Source: AC-32 sp963736055
Lineage (GTDB): Bacteria > Actinomycetota > Thermoleophilia > Gaiellales > Gaiellaceae
DNA: 64,000 nucleotides
Reading direction: 5' to 3'
NCBI GenBank assembly: GCA_963736055.1
Contig: CAVTNM010000008.1
Location: 496,001-560,000 of the forward strand
In this document: piece after piece, positions 28,301 through 36,037 of the stretch
How the letters are laid out: the number at the start of each line of letters is the position of its first letter
How positions within the stretch are numbered: the stretch's first letter is position 1
Notes under the pieces: model-generated
What the model was told of the DNA's origin: nothing
Seen by the model: only the letters and a program-made list of their open reading frames with translations
Database searches by the model: none
Made by a program: the position numbers and the translations under genes

Positions 28301-28385
28301 TTACCTCGGCGAGGGCAGCACCGCAGGAGTCGCAGAAGCGCGCCTCCTGGCGGTTTTCGGCCCCGCAGCTCGTGCAAACGGCCAC
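25347..28385 (-). CDS. Class III nucleotide cyclase - AAA ATPase - TPR regulator
   Basis: The 1,012-residue protein starts with a zinc ribbon (Cys4, Cys7, Cys18, Cys21). A class III cyclase domain follows (about 35-190): metal aspartates Asp44 (FCDVTGST) and Asp88 (IGDAVMAVFG), and GVNTGEVVTG. Next is a large AAA/STAND-type ATPase with Walker A GTAGVGKS (Lys260), Walker B-like PLVIVFDDMHWG and a winged segment. The C-terminal half (about 560-1012) is TPR-like. The layout matches the adenylate/guanylate cyclase-AAA proteins abundant in actinobacteria. It may supply the cyclic nucleotide sensed by the two cNMP-binding fusions at 40.6-44.1 kb (inference). Confidence 0.9.
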   Translation of the reverse strand: MAVCTSCGAENRQEARFCDSCGAALAEVTPLREVRKTVTVLFCDVTGSTALGERIDPESLRRVMSRYFETAKAIVERHGGTVEKFIGDAVMAVFGVPAVHEDDALRAVRAADELRGGLAELNDELEESYGTRLELRMGVNTGEVVTGTEERLATGDAVNVAARLEQAAQPGEVLLGEETYGLVRDAVEAEPVEPLAAKGKAEPVPAYSLVAVRGDAPRRHGAPMVGRERQRKLLEDAFVNVVSSRVCHLFTILGTAGVGKSRLVEEFLRSLDEGTVARGRCLSYGEGISYWPVTEVVKQLVSESTGIVGPLASVLGDETAASSPEEIAWAFRKLLESQASERPLVIVFDDMHWGESAFLDLVEHVADLSRDAPILLLCMARPEFLDSRPTWGGGKLNATNVLLEPLAPEEAGELIESLTDGIPYELRGRILEAAGGNPLFVEEMVAMVPEDGGDVAVPPTIQALLAARLDQLDPAERGVLERGAVEGQVFHRGAVAALAPEDPTPDGRLITLVRKDLVRPESTVVADDEAYRFRHLLIRDTAYEALSKVTRADLHERFAAWLAEFGAALVELDEIVGYHLEQAYRYRVELGPLDDAAAELGSRAADRLFASANRARERGDIAATQTLLTRALELLPADSEAHRHARLELAVLVAEDGDYARARALRDQLATDASAVHDERLLARLKLADAEAQVQVDPSLTMRDALALSEEALAALERLGDEEGAVWALRVVGNFHAWLGNGAEAQVFWAQAQERAERFSPRLVSEVLIWRCWDIWWGTTPAEEGVRLCSEFMERSPSKKLEGIALIIRGAQKGALARLEEGREDIASGRALLKDLGSLSWWAGSSMVGAEMELQAGNAQIAYDRLAEGDEYLASTFETGYRSTMVALRAQASLELGREDEALDFADETERIAAADDFEPHARQRLVRARVFARRGDFESADELLREAMKIIEPTDYVILQLDLAFARAEVDRLAGRPEAQRAALEGAIPIAEQKQNLVALERIRAALAEIP

Positions 28386-28448
28386 GAGGCGAGTCTAGGC
28401 CCCGGCCTGCACCCGACGGGTGCTCGTCCCTAGGTACGATCGACCCCG

Positions 28449-28750
28449 ATGGCGCGAGAACGGCTGGTGGTGCGGTTCCGAGCCGGCCCGACCTGGAAGA
28501 GCGGGTCGGTCAGGGAACAGCCGGACTGGGACGCACATGCGGAGTACGTCGACGACCTCATCGACCGCGGCATCTTCGTGATGGGCGGCCCGTTCGCCGA
28601 CGACAGCGGCTCACAGAGCCTGTGGGAAGGTGTCGACCTCGAAGAGGCGCACGGATCGTCCGGGAGGACCCGTTCATGCAGAACGGTGTCTTCGAGCTCG
28701 AAGAGATCCGCGAGTGGAACATCTTCGTGGACGAGCTCACACCCTCGTAG
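28449..28750 (+). CDS. YCII-family protein, with frame change
   Basis: The frame reads LVVRFRAGPTWKSG, DAHAEYVDDLIDRGIFVMGGPFAD and LWEGVDLEEA. It then shifts near 28645 to continue as RIVREDPFMQNGVFELEEI and EWNIFVDEL. The corrected length is about 100 residues, normal for the YCII ferredoxin-like fold. The conserved HxxY-like pair and GPFAD loop are present. The biochemical role of most members is unknown. It is divergent from the cyclase gene with a 63-bp gap. Confidence 0.75.
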
Positions 28751-28909
28751 CTCCACGCACTAACCGTTCAGCCGGAAATTTGACCCAGCTGGGCCACGCG
28801 CGAATCGCCGAAGCCGAGGACACTGCGGGGTGCAGGGAGTCCTTGCCCAAGGTCTCCCTCTCCCTGGAGTGCGGTGGCGCGGGCGTCAGCGCCGCCGCCC
28901 CTCCTAGCG

Positions 28910-30200
28910 TCAGCGCCCGAGCAGGTTCTGGTCGAAGAACCCGACCACGCGCCGTTCATACTCGGCCGGCCTGGCCTCGATGCCGCCGGTGTGCTCGGCG
29001 TCCGAGATCTTCCAGAGCGTCTTCGGCTCGTTCGGCCGCGGCGTAGAACTTCGCGTTGAGGTTCTCGCCGCCCTGGCCGTGGCCGGCGTAGATGAAGAAC
29101 ACCGGCCTCTTGATGCGCCGGCTGAGATCTTCCAGGCTCGGCGGCGGCAGCTCGTTCGCGAAAAGCGCCATCCCCGCCGTCAGCGCCGTCATCGAGGGGA
29201 CGAAGTGCCAGATGCCGTCGAGCATGCACCCTCTCGCGGATCGAGCGAACGCCCGCACCCTCGGACACGATCGCGTCGTACGCATTCGATCTGCCCGCGG
29301 TCTGAAGCAGGGCCTCCCCGCCGACCGATAGACCGATGCCGCCGATCCGGTGCGGCTCCACATCGGAGACGGCGCCGGAGGTAACGCAGCAGCAGCCTTC
29401 GAAGGTCCTTGTCGAACTCCCAGCCGAAGATGTTCGGGTCGCCGTCGCTCGCGGCCTCGCCGCGCCGGTCGAAGAGAAGCACGCCGTAGCCGTGGCGGAC
29501 AAGCATCCGCACCTGCCGCTGCGGCCCCGTCCGGCCAGGGAAGACGACCACGGCGGCACCGTTCTTGGACGGGACGTACCAGCCGTTCAGCGTCAAGCCC
29601 GTCGCTCGTCTTGAACGAGACGTTCTCGTACGCCGCCCCGAGCCTCGCGGGCGGCACCACGCGCGCGAGTCGCGTGTGTGAATCCGTAGGCGATGCGGCG
29701 ACCGGCATGACGAGGACGACGAAGACGATCGGCCGGCGAGGCGAGCAGGAGCCTACGCCCGTACCGCCGCGCGAGGCCGTCGTCGGTGCGCCTCGTCTGC
29801 CAGAGCGTGACCACGCCGAGCCCGACGAGCACGACGCCGGCAGCCAGGGCGAGAAAGCCCGTGTAGTCGTCGCGCGAGGCGCCGACCTTGATCGTGTAGT
29901 AGACGGCCTCGCTCGCGCCGATCGCGATCCCGAAGATCCCGAGCGAGAGCGCGATCGACGCGCGGGCTCCGGCACGAACGTGCGGGTAGAGCCACGCGAG
30001 CCCGAGCAGGACGGCGAGCGGAACCAGGCCGCTGACGAGGTGGTCACCAGCGGAGGTTCCCGGCTCCGGCTGCAGGAAGTTGTCGTCGAGGACGTGGAGC
30101 GCGATCAGGCCGATCGCAGTCCACGCGATGGCGAGCTCCGACCGCGCGATCTCCCGAGAACGCGCGGCGGCGGCGGGAACGGCGAGCGTGGAGATGACTC
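28910..30200 (-). pseudogene. Membrane-anchored alpha/beta hydrolase broken by several frame changes
   Basis: Pieces in three frames line up as one protein. A multi-span N-terminus (AIAWTAIGLIALHVL, LVPLAVLLGLAWLYPHVRAG, VVLVGLGVVTLWQTRR) is followed by a hydrolase domain (LNGWYVPSKNGAAVVVFPG, YGVLLFDRRGEAASDGDPN). The nucleophile region is IGGIGLSVGGEALL, the late acid segment is VFFIYAGHGQGGENL, and the end is RVVGFFDQNLLGR. At least four frame changes are needed. The nucleophile motif GLSVGG is intact. With so many breaks it is either decayed or in a poorly sequenced stretch. Extent at the 5' end is approximate. Confidence 0.6.
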
Positions 30201-30259
30201 CACCCTACGGATATGCGTTGAAAGCCACAAGACGCCCCGCCAGCCCCCGAGAACCTCTT

Positions 30260-30300
30260 GTGCTCCAGTGAACAATCTCTGAGTTCGTTCACTGGAGCAC
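30260..30300 (-). terminator. Terminator hairpin after the ABC/secreted-protein operon
   Basis: GTGCTCCAGTGAAC pairs over 14 bp with its complement around a 13-base loop, 29 bases past the stop of the last minus-strand gene of the operon. There is no T-tract. Confidence 0.7.
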
Positions 30301-30329
30301 GAAGCCCGTGGGAGCACCGGGGGTGCGCC

Positions 30330-30849
30330 CTACCGACCCCGGCGGACGCGTACTCCGAGCGACAGCAGGCCGAGGAGCGCAGGAAGCCCGAGTGCCAGCG
30401 GGAGGATCCCGCCGGAGTTGAGCGTCTTGCGGTCCTGGATCCGAACACGGACCGTCGGCCCGGTCCTGGGCGGGACCGGAGCGCCACTCCGCGGGAGGAC
30501 CGCCACGTAGACGCCGATCGTCCCGGAGTTGACCGCGTTCATCGGCCAGGCCAGGGTGGTCGAGCCGCCGGGAGGAATCGGCTGCAGGTAGCGCGTGCGA
30601 TGAGACGACCAGTCCTCCGGGTCGACGTAGGTATGACCGCTCAGGTCGACGACGTTGAGGTGGGCGACGAGCCCGCCGGCCGCGGCTCGGCCGTCGTTGC
30701 GGATCGTCGAATGGAAGACGAACTTGTGCCCCAGCCTGGTCGCGATCGATGTGCGGTCGTCGGACACCGTGACAGCCGGCGGCGCGGGCAGCCGGGACGC
30801 CCGCCAGCAGGAGGACGGCGAGGATGAGGGCGAGCCTCACCGCCCTCAT
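30330..30849 (-). CDS. Exported membrane-anchored protein of an ABC operon, with early frame change
   Basis: The start ATG overlaps the stop of the ABC permease gene (ATGA). The signal peptide (AVRLALILAVLLLAGVPA) is in one frame. After a change near 30790 the body continues as VSDDRTSIATRLGHKFVFHS, PGGSTTLAWPMNAVNSGTIG and a C-terminal membrane helix (LPLALGLPALLGLLSLGVRV) with basic tail. About 172 residues when corrected. The middle looks like an Ig-like beta-sandwich. The function is unknown; its position suggests it works with the transporter. Confidence 0.68.
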
Positions 30850-31655
30850 CCCTGACCTCCGCCTCTCAGGCCCGTGAACCGGGACCCCGCGACGAGCGCC
30901 GCCGCCGCGAAGACCACGGCCGCGACGAGTGGGGAGACGAGCCAGGAGACGTCCTGGCTCCAGGCATGTCCGTTCGTCGACGATCTTCCCGACGTAGTGC
31001 TCGCCTGCGGTCATCGGATTGAGACGCAGGAGGAGGTCGCCGGCCCACCCCTGTTGAGCGTTCGACGGCAGCTGCGTCGGCACGAACAGCGCGAGCAGGA
31101 CGAGCAGCGACAGCGACAGGCTGACGCGGTTGGAGGCGGAGAAGACGCTGATGAGGACGCCGAACGAGGCGAGGAAGATCGCCAGCAGCGTCCCGACGAC
31201 GAAGCCGGTCGCGACCGAGTCGCCGACGACGCCCACACCGCGGCCGAGGAACCAGAGATAGGGCACGCGATCAGGAACGCCGCTAGCCAGAGCGAGAGCG
31301 CGGCCAGCAGCTTGCCGAGGGTGATCTCGAAGCGCGAGACCGGCGTCAACAGCAGGCTTTCGAGCGTGCCCCGCTCGCGCTCGCCGCTCACGGTGTCGGC
31401 CGCCGTGAGGAGAGCGAGCAGCGCGCCGACGGCGATCGCGACCTGAAGGGTGAGGTTGACCGACTCGCGCTGCTCGAGGAAGTTGAGCGCCCGATTCGTG
31501 GCGACGAGGTACGCGATCACGCTCAGCAGCAGGCTGAAGGCGAAGCTCAGCACGAGGCCTCGCCCGCCGAGCCAGAGGTCGCGAAGCTCCTGTGCCGTCA
31601 CCACGATCCAGGCTGGAGTGCTCCGCTCCCGTCCGCCACGCGCAACGGCTTCCAC
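30846..31655 (-). CDS. ABC-2 type permease, with two frame changes
   Basis: The GTG start follows the ATPase stop directly (TAGTG). The corrected protein is about 269 residues with six spans: LVLSFAFSLLLSVIAYLVA; VAIAVGALLALLTAADTVSGERE; ITLGKLLAALSLWLAAFLI, then in another frame VGTLLAIFLASFGVLISVFS and SLSLLVLLALFVP. A final span LVSPLVAAVVFAAAALVAGS follows a second change near 30968. SGERERGTLESLLLTPVSR is the typical NatB/CcmB-like coupling segment. With its ATPase it forms an exporter of unknown substrate. Confidence 0.75.
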
Positions 31656-32608
31656 TACGACCCTTCCGTCATCGCGAGGAATGCGTCGCTGAGCCGCGCG
31701 CCTTCGAGCTCGAACGAGAGCAGCGGGATCCGGGCGTCGACGATCGCGCGCACGCCCGCGTTCATCGTCTCCTCGGGCGGGCGACCGTCCGTCGGCGCCA
31801 AGGTCACCCTCAGGAGCCCGGGCTGGCCGTTCGAAGCCGCCGTCTCCACCCCGGGCACGGCTCGCAGGGCCGCGATCGCCGTCTCCACGTGCTCGCCCGG
31901 GACGCGCAGCCTGCCGCTCCGAGGCGCCGCAGCCTGACGCGAGACCTCGGAGACCGTCCCCTGAGCGGCCACGCGGCCGGCGCTGAGGATCAGCACGCGC
32001 GAGCACGTCTCCTCGACCTCGGCCAGGAGATGCGTGCACAGCAGCACCGTCGCGCCGCGCTCGCCGGCGATCCGGCGGACCGTGCTCAGGATCTGCCGCT
32101 GCCCGGCCGGGTCGAGCCCGAGCGTCGGCTCGTCCAGGAACACGACCTGTGGCTCGTTCACGAGCGCCCTCGCGATCCCGAGGCGCTGGCGCATGCCGCG
32201 GCTGTACGTCGAGATCAGCGACCGGCGGCGGTCGCCCAACCCGACCTCCTCGAGCAGCGACGACGCGGTCGCGCGGGCGCCGGCACGGCTCTGTCCGTAG
32301 AGCCGGGCGTGGTAGCGCAGGTACTCCTCGGCCGTCTGGCGCTCCGGATAGCCGGCGCTCTCCGGCAGGACGCCGATGCGCCGCCGAATCTCGCTCGGTC
32401 GGGTGTGCGAGGAGCCGGCGACTTCGAAGCTGCCTCGCGTCGGAGCGAAGATCGTGGTCAGAACGCGGATCGCCGTCGTCTTGCCGGCGCCGTTGGGGCC
32501 AAGGACGCCGAGGATCTCACCGGCCTCGGCCCGGAAGATCAGGTCGGCGACGGCCACGAGCGAGCCGTAGCGCTTCTCGACGCCGCGAGCCTCGATCGCT
32601 GCGCTCAC
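31655..32608 (-). CDS. ABC transporter ATP-binding protein
   Basis: The start is the GTG (VSAAIEARGVEKRYG) whose first bases overlap the stop of the upstream secreted-protein gene (GTGA). The protein is 317 residues. Walker A GPNGAGKTTA, signature YSRGMRQRLGIARAL, Walker B VVFLDEPTLGLDP and the H-loop LLCTHLL are intact. A C-terminal extension after about residue 215 is typical of ABC-2 export ATPases. A single base inserted upstream makes it appear fused in frame to the secreted protein; this is rejected. Confidence 0.88.
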   Translation of the reverse strand: MSAAIEARGVEKRYGSLVAVADLIFRAEAGEILGVLGPNGAGKTTAIRVLTTIFAPTRGSFEVAGSSHTRPSEIRRRIGVLPESAGYPERQTAEEYLRYHARLYGQSRAGARATASSLLEEVGLGDRRRSLISTYSRGMRQRLGIARALVNEPQVVFLDEPTLGLDPAGQRQILSTVRRIAGERGATVLLCTHLLAEVEETCSRVLILSAGRVAAQGTVSEVSRQAAAPRSGRLRVPGEHVETAIAALRAVPGVETAASNGQPGLLRVTLAPTDGRPPEETMNAGVRAIVDARIPLLSFELEGARLSDAFLAMTEGS

Positions 32609-33295
32609 GCGCCCCTCCGGAACGACACGAGCTCGTTGCGCTCGAGCGGGCCCCTTGGCCGTCTGCTCGAGCACGGTCCCGATGCCGCGAACGTAGAACT
32701 TGTGGTCGATCACGCCCGGCTCGAGCGGCGTCCACTCCTTGGTCAGCATCGCCCGGCTGGTCGAGATATACGGAACGCGTACCCGGTTGCGCATGCTGAC
32801 GACCTCGAAGTGGTCTTCGGCCTGGCCCTTGTAGTACTCCTGCCGGGCCCAGCGACCCGGCTTTGGGTGCGCGAACATGAAGATCCCCGGCTTGGCGCCG
32901 TGAACGCCTGCCATCCAGCTGCCGGCGGTGGTCCGAACCTTGCCGTTCTTGTCGAGCTCGGCCGTGTTCTCGCCGAAGTACCAGACGTTGCCCTTCGCGT
33001 CCTGGGTGTACCAGTCGGTCGTGCGCTCCTCGAGTCGGCCGCTCAGGTAGAGCAGGTCCCGGACGACGACGCAGGGCGCGCCGGCGATCACCTTCGTCCG
33101 GTGCGTGACGGTCATCACCTCGCGCGCGGGCTCGCCGTCCTTGACGCCCCGATAGACGTAGACCGACCCCGGCTTGAGGGGGTACCACGGGTTGTCGACG
33201 CGTGCGCTGAAGCCTGCGGGCTTCGATGTTGCCGGGCTTGCGATCAGGAACGTAACCAGCGCCAGCCCTAGGCTGAGTGTTCGTTTCGTATTCAT
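32605..33295 (-). CDS. Exported protein of unknown function, first gene of the ABC operon (frame change near its end)
   Basis: ATG (MNTKRTLSLGLALV) starts a signal peptide followed by about 200 residues of beta-rich sequence: NPWYPLKPGSVYVYRGVKDG, DWYTQDAKGNVWYFGENTAE, KPGRWARQEYYKGQAEDHFE and VIDHKFYVRGIGTVLEQ. A base inserted near 32655 moves the frame; the proper ending is LERNELVSFRRGA with a TGA overlapping the ATPase start. The WYTQDAKGNVWYFGE motif occurs in many actinobacterial exported proteins without known role. It is divergent from the two-component genes, which probably control it. Confidence 0.78.
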
Positions 33296-33317
33296 GCGCA
33301 CACGCTAGGCGCGCGAG

Positions 33318-33360
33318 ATGAACGCCCCATGAAACGAGCGCCCTTCATGACACGTTCATA
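33318..33360. promoter_or_regulatory. Likely response-regulator operator: two pairs of 11-bp-spaced repeats
   Basis: ATGAAC/ATGAAA occur at 33318 and 33329, and TTCATG/TTCATA at 33344 and 33355. Each pair is spaced exactly 11 bp, and the two pairs point in opposite directions. Tandem half-sites one helix turn apart are how OmpR/PhoB-type regulators bind. The site lies in the only gap between the divergent response-regulator and exported-protein genes, so it could control both. Confidence 0.6.
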
Positions 33361-33385
33361 AAAGTGCGGGCACCATTCACCTGCG

Positions 33386-34063
33386 ATGAGAGTTCTCGTG
33401 GTCGAGGACGAGCTCCGGATGGCGAGCCTCATTCGTCGCGGGCTCGTCACCGAGGGACTCGCCGCAGACGTCGCGCCCACCGGAGAGGACGCCCTCTGGA
33501 TGGCGCAGGCGCACGAGTACGACGCGATCGTGCTCGACGTGATGCTGCCCGGGATCAACGGCTTCGAGACGTGCCGGCGGCTGCGCCACGACGGCATCTG
33601 GGCGCCTGTGCTGATGCTGACCGCCCGCGACTCGGTGGACGACCGCGTGGCCGGGCTCGACACCGGCGCCGACGATTACCTCGTCAAGCCATTCGCCTTC
33701 GCCGAGCTGCTCGCCCGCCTGCGAGCGCTGGCTCGGCGAGGCGAAGCGGAGCGGCTGAGCGTGCTGGAGGTCGACGACCTGCGTCTCGATCCAGCGAGCC
33801 GCGAGGTTACGCGCGGCGGTCGCGAGATCCGGCTGTCGGCCAAGGAGTTCGCTCTTCTCGAGACGTTCATGCGCCGGCCCGGCCAAGTCCTCTCGCGCCT
33901 ACACCTGCTCGAGCACGCCTGGGACTTCGCCTACGAGAACCGCTCGAACGTGGTCGACGTCTACGTCCGCCACCTCCGGCTAAAGATCGATGAGCCGTTC
34001 GGCCGCCGCTCGCTGGAGACGGTTCGCGGCGTCGGGTACCGGTTGCGGAGGGACGAAACGTGA
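33386..34063 (+). CDS. OmpR-family response regulator
   Basis: The 225-residue protein has a receiver domain (about 1-118) with acidic pair VVEDE, phospho-acceptor Asp51 in VLDVMLPG and the conserved Lys in DDYLVKPF. A winged-helix OmpR DNA-binding domain (about 128-222; LSAKEFALLETFMRRPGQVLSR, NVVDVYVRHLR, TVRGVGYRLR) follows. Its stop overlaps the kinase start by four bases. It is divergent from an exported-protein/ABC operon across a gap with candidate binding sites. Confidence 0.93.
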   Translation: MRVLVVEDELRMASLIRRGLVTEGLAADVAPTGEDALWMAQAHEYDAIVLDVMLPGINGFETCRRLRHDGIWAPVLMLTARDSVDDRVAGLDTGADDYLVKPFAFAELLARLRALARRGEAERLSVLEVDDLRLDPASREVTRGGREIRLSAKEFALLETFMRRPGQVLSRLHLLEHAWDFAYENRSNVVDVYVRHLRLKIDEPFGRRSLETVRGVGYRLRRDET

Positions 34064-35445
34064 GCGGGCTACCGATCAGACTCCGGGTCACCGCGGCCCT
34101 CGCGCTCGCAATGGCACTCGTGCTGGCGGCCTCAGGGTGGTTCCTCTACGCCCGGCTCGAATCCCACCTCGCCTCGGCGCTCGACGCGGCGCTTCAGGTT
34201 CGAGCACAGGACCTCGCCACGCTCGTCCGCCAGCCGAACGCGTCGCTGGCGGAGGACAGCGGCGGACGCCTCGTCGAGCGGGGCGAGAGTTTTGCCCAGC
34301 TCCTGGAGCCCGGCGGCAGCGTGCTCGATGCGACGAGACCGCTCGGCTCCGCATCGCTCCTCGACCGCGCAGAGCTGGCCGCGGCGGAGCGCAAGCCGAT
34401 CTACGCGAATCGCTCTTCCGTCCCCGGCCTGAACGAGCCCTCGCGGCTGTTGGCCACTCCTGTCCAGCGTGGCAGCCGCAAGCTCGTGCTCCTCGTCGGC
34501 GCAACAGGGGGAAACGACTCGGAGACACTCGCCAGCTTCCGCGACGAGCTCCTGATCGCAGGCCCGATCGCCCTCGTCCTGGCCTCGATCGCCGGGTACT
34601 TTCTCGCCGGCCTCGCCCTCCGGCCGGTCGAGTCCATGCGCCGGCGCGCTGCCGCGATTTCCGCGGAGACGCCCGGCGACCGGCTCCCGGTTCCTGAAAC
34701 GCGGGACGAGATCGAACGGCTCGGGCGGACCCTGAACGAGATGCTCGAGCGGCTCGAAGACGCCCTTCAGCGCGAGCGTGACTTCGTCGCGGACGCCGGG
34801 CACGAGCTCCGGACGCCGCTCGCGCTCCTCCGCACGGAGCTCGAGCTCGCCTTGCGCCACGGGCGCTCTCCGGACGAGCTACGCGAAGCGCTGCGCCGGT
34901 CGACGCAGGAGGTCGACCGCCTGACACAGCTCGCCGAGGACCTCCTCCTGATCGCTCGATCCGACCGGGGGAAGCTGCCGCTGACCCTGGAAACACTCGA
35001 CGCGGACGAGCTTCTGTCGTCGGTCGTGACCCGGTTCCAGTGGCGCGCGGAGGAGAGTGCGAGGCCGCTCGCCCACGATGCCGCGGCGGGGGTGCCGATC
35101 CAGGGCGACCGCCTGCGCCTCGAACAGGCCCTCGGCAACCTCGTCGACAACGCGCTTCGTCACGGCAACGGGCGCGTCGACCTGCGCGCCGCCAGGGTCG
35201 ATGGGACCGTCGAGCTCCACGTCGTCGACGAGGGCCACGGCTTCCCGCCCGCCTTCCTCGAGCACGCCTTCGAGCGGTTCAGCCGCCCACAGACCGGCCG
35301 GCAAGGGTCGGGCGCCGGGCTCGGGCTGTCGATCGTCAGGGTGATCGCCGAGGCCCACGGCGGCGGGGCGGAAGCGGCCAACCGGCCCTCCGGGGGCGCA
35401 GACGTGTGGCTCGCGCTTCCCCGCCGGGCGGGCGAGCCGAGCTAG
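34060..35445 (+). CDS. Sensor histidine kinase, partner of the upstream regulator
   Basis: The protein is 461 residues: a first membrane helix (LALAMALVLAASGWFLYA), an extracytoplasmic sensor region of about 120 residues, a second helix (LLIAGPIALVLASIAGYFLAG), HAMP, the dimerisation/phosphorylation helix HELRTPL (His248) and a HATPase domain. The ATPase has N-box LGNLVDNALRHG, G1 VVDEGHGFP and G2 GSGAGLGLSIV. The stimulus is unknown. It converges on the GFA gene, overlapping it by four bases. Confidence 0.92.
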   Translation: MSGLPIRLRVTAALALAMALVLAASGWFLYARLESHLASALDAALQVRAQDLATLVRQPNASLAEDSGGRLVERGESFAQLLEPGGSVLDATRPLGSASLLDRAELAAAERKPIYANRSSVPGLNEPSRLLATPVQRGSRKLVLLVGATGGNDSETLASFRDELLIAGPIALVLASIAGYFLAGLALRPVESMRRRAAAISAETPGDRLPVPETRDEIERLGRTLNEMLERLEDALQRERDFVADAGHELRTPLALLRTELELALRHGRSPDELREALRRSTQEVDRLTQLAEDLLLIARSDRGKLPLTLETLDADELLSSVVTRFQWRAEESARPLAHDAAAGVPIQGDRLRLEQALGNLVDNALRHGNGRVDLRAARVDGTVELHVVDEGHGFPPAFLEHAFERFSRPQTGRQGSGAGLGLSIVRVIAEAHGGGAEAANRPSGGADVWLALPRRAGEPS

Positions 35446-35840
35446 CCCTCGGCGTCGACGCGCTCGAGCCCGTCGTCGGGGAGGGTCTCCCAGGTCGCGA
35501 CGGAGCGAACCCAGATGTGCTTCTTCGGCTGAGTGTCGAGCGGCGAGTCGATCGCGCTCAGGCGCACGCTCGACTGCTCGGACTCGGGCCAGCCGCCGCC
35601 GAACAGGTTCGAGCCGCAGATCGAGCAGAACGTCTTCGCGCTCCCCTCGGCGGGCTGGTAGGTGCGCAGCAGCTCCTCGCCCTCGAGGATCGTCACCTCG
35701 TCGCCGCGAACCCGTCCGTTCGCGGTGCCGACGCCGCCCGAGAGCTTCTTGCAGCTCGCGCAGTGGCAGAACGTCCGCGCCTCGAAGGTCTCCGGGACCT
35801 CGAACTGCACACCTCCGCACAGGCAGCTACCGCGTGGCAT
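35442..35840 (-). CDS. GFA/CENP-V family zinc protein (formaldehyde-activating type)
   Basis: The 132-residue protein shows the GFA zinc-site cysteines: GSCLCGGVQFEV, FCHCASCKK and TFCSICGSNLF. The family was named for glutathione-dependent formaldehyde-activating enzyme, although many members have other or no activity. Here the next gene is a class III alcohol dehydrogenase, the enzyme that oxidises the formaldehyde-thiol adduct, which supports a role in formaldehyde handling (inference). The two genes are divergent, and two copies of the AAGTAACAG palindrome lie between them. Confidence 0.87.
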   Translation of the reverse strand: MPRGSCLCGGVQFEVPETFEARTFCHCASCKKLSGGVGTANGRVRGDEVTILEGEELLRTYQPAEGSAKTFCSICGSNLFGGGWPESEQSSVRLSAIDSPLDTQPKKHIWVRSVATWETLPDDGLERVDAEG

Positions 35841-35917
35841 GGCCCGAGCCTAGCTCCAACGCGGGTGCGTAGTCGGCCAGGCGGCGCCGCGCGCCATCGC
35901 GCCGACCTAACGAGTCT

Positions 35918-35940
35918 CTTAGTAACAGTCTGTTACTAAG
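35918..35940. repeat. GTAACAG palindrome, copy 1
   Basis: A perfect 23-bp palindrome with one central T: CTTAGTAACAG and its complement. Its core is AGTAACAGTCTGTTACT. It is the longest of the six copies. It lies in the divergent gap between the GFA and class III alcohol dehydrogenase genes, 98 bases before the latter's start. Confidence 0.9.
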
Positions 35941-35984
35941 TTGGTTGGAACGGTGGAGCCGCCAAGAGGAGCTTCACGAGGGCG

Positions 35985-36005
35985 CAAGTAACAGTCTGTT
36001 ACTTG
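35985..36005. repeat. GTAACAG palindrome, copy 2
   Basis: A 21-bp perfect palindrome, CAAGTAACAG around a central T. Its centre is 66 bases from that of copy 1 and it ends 32 bases before the dehydrogenase ATG, a position where a bound protein would block transcription or translation. Confidence 0.9.
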
Positions 36006-36037
36006 GAACGAGCTCGCGGGCTGCGAGAATCGGCCGG

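Noticed and set aside
31655..33301. A 548-residue exported protein-ABC ATPase fusion
   Set aside because: A signal-peptide protein cannot sensibly carry a cytoplasmic ATPase in this topology. One extra base near 32655 explains the join, and a GTGA overlap appears when it is removed.
35918..36005. parS-like chromosome partition sites
   Set aside because: The palindrome is unrelated in sequence to the conserved TGTTTCACGTGAAACA, and no parA/parB gene is near. A different organising role is not excluded.
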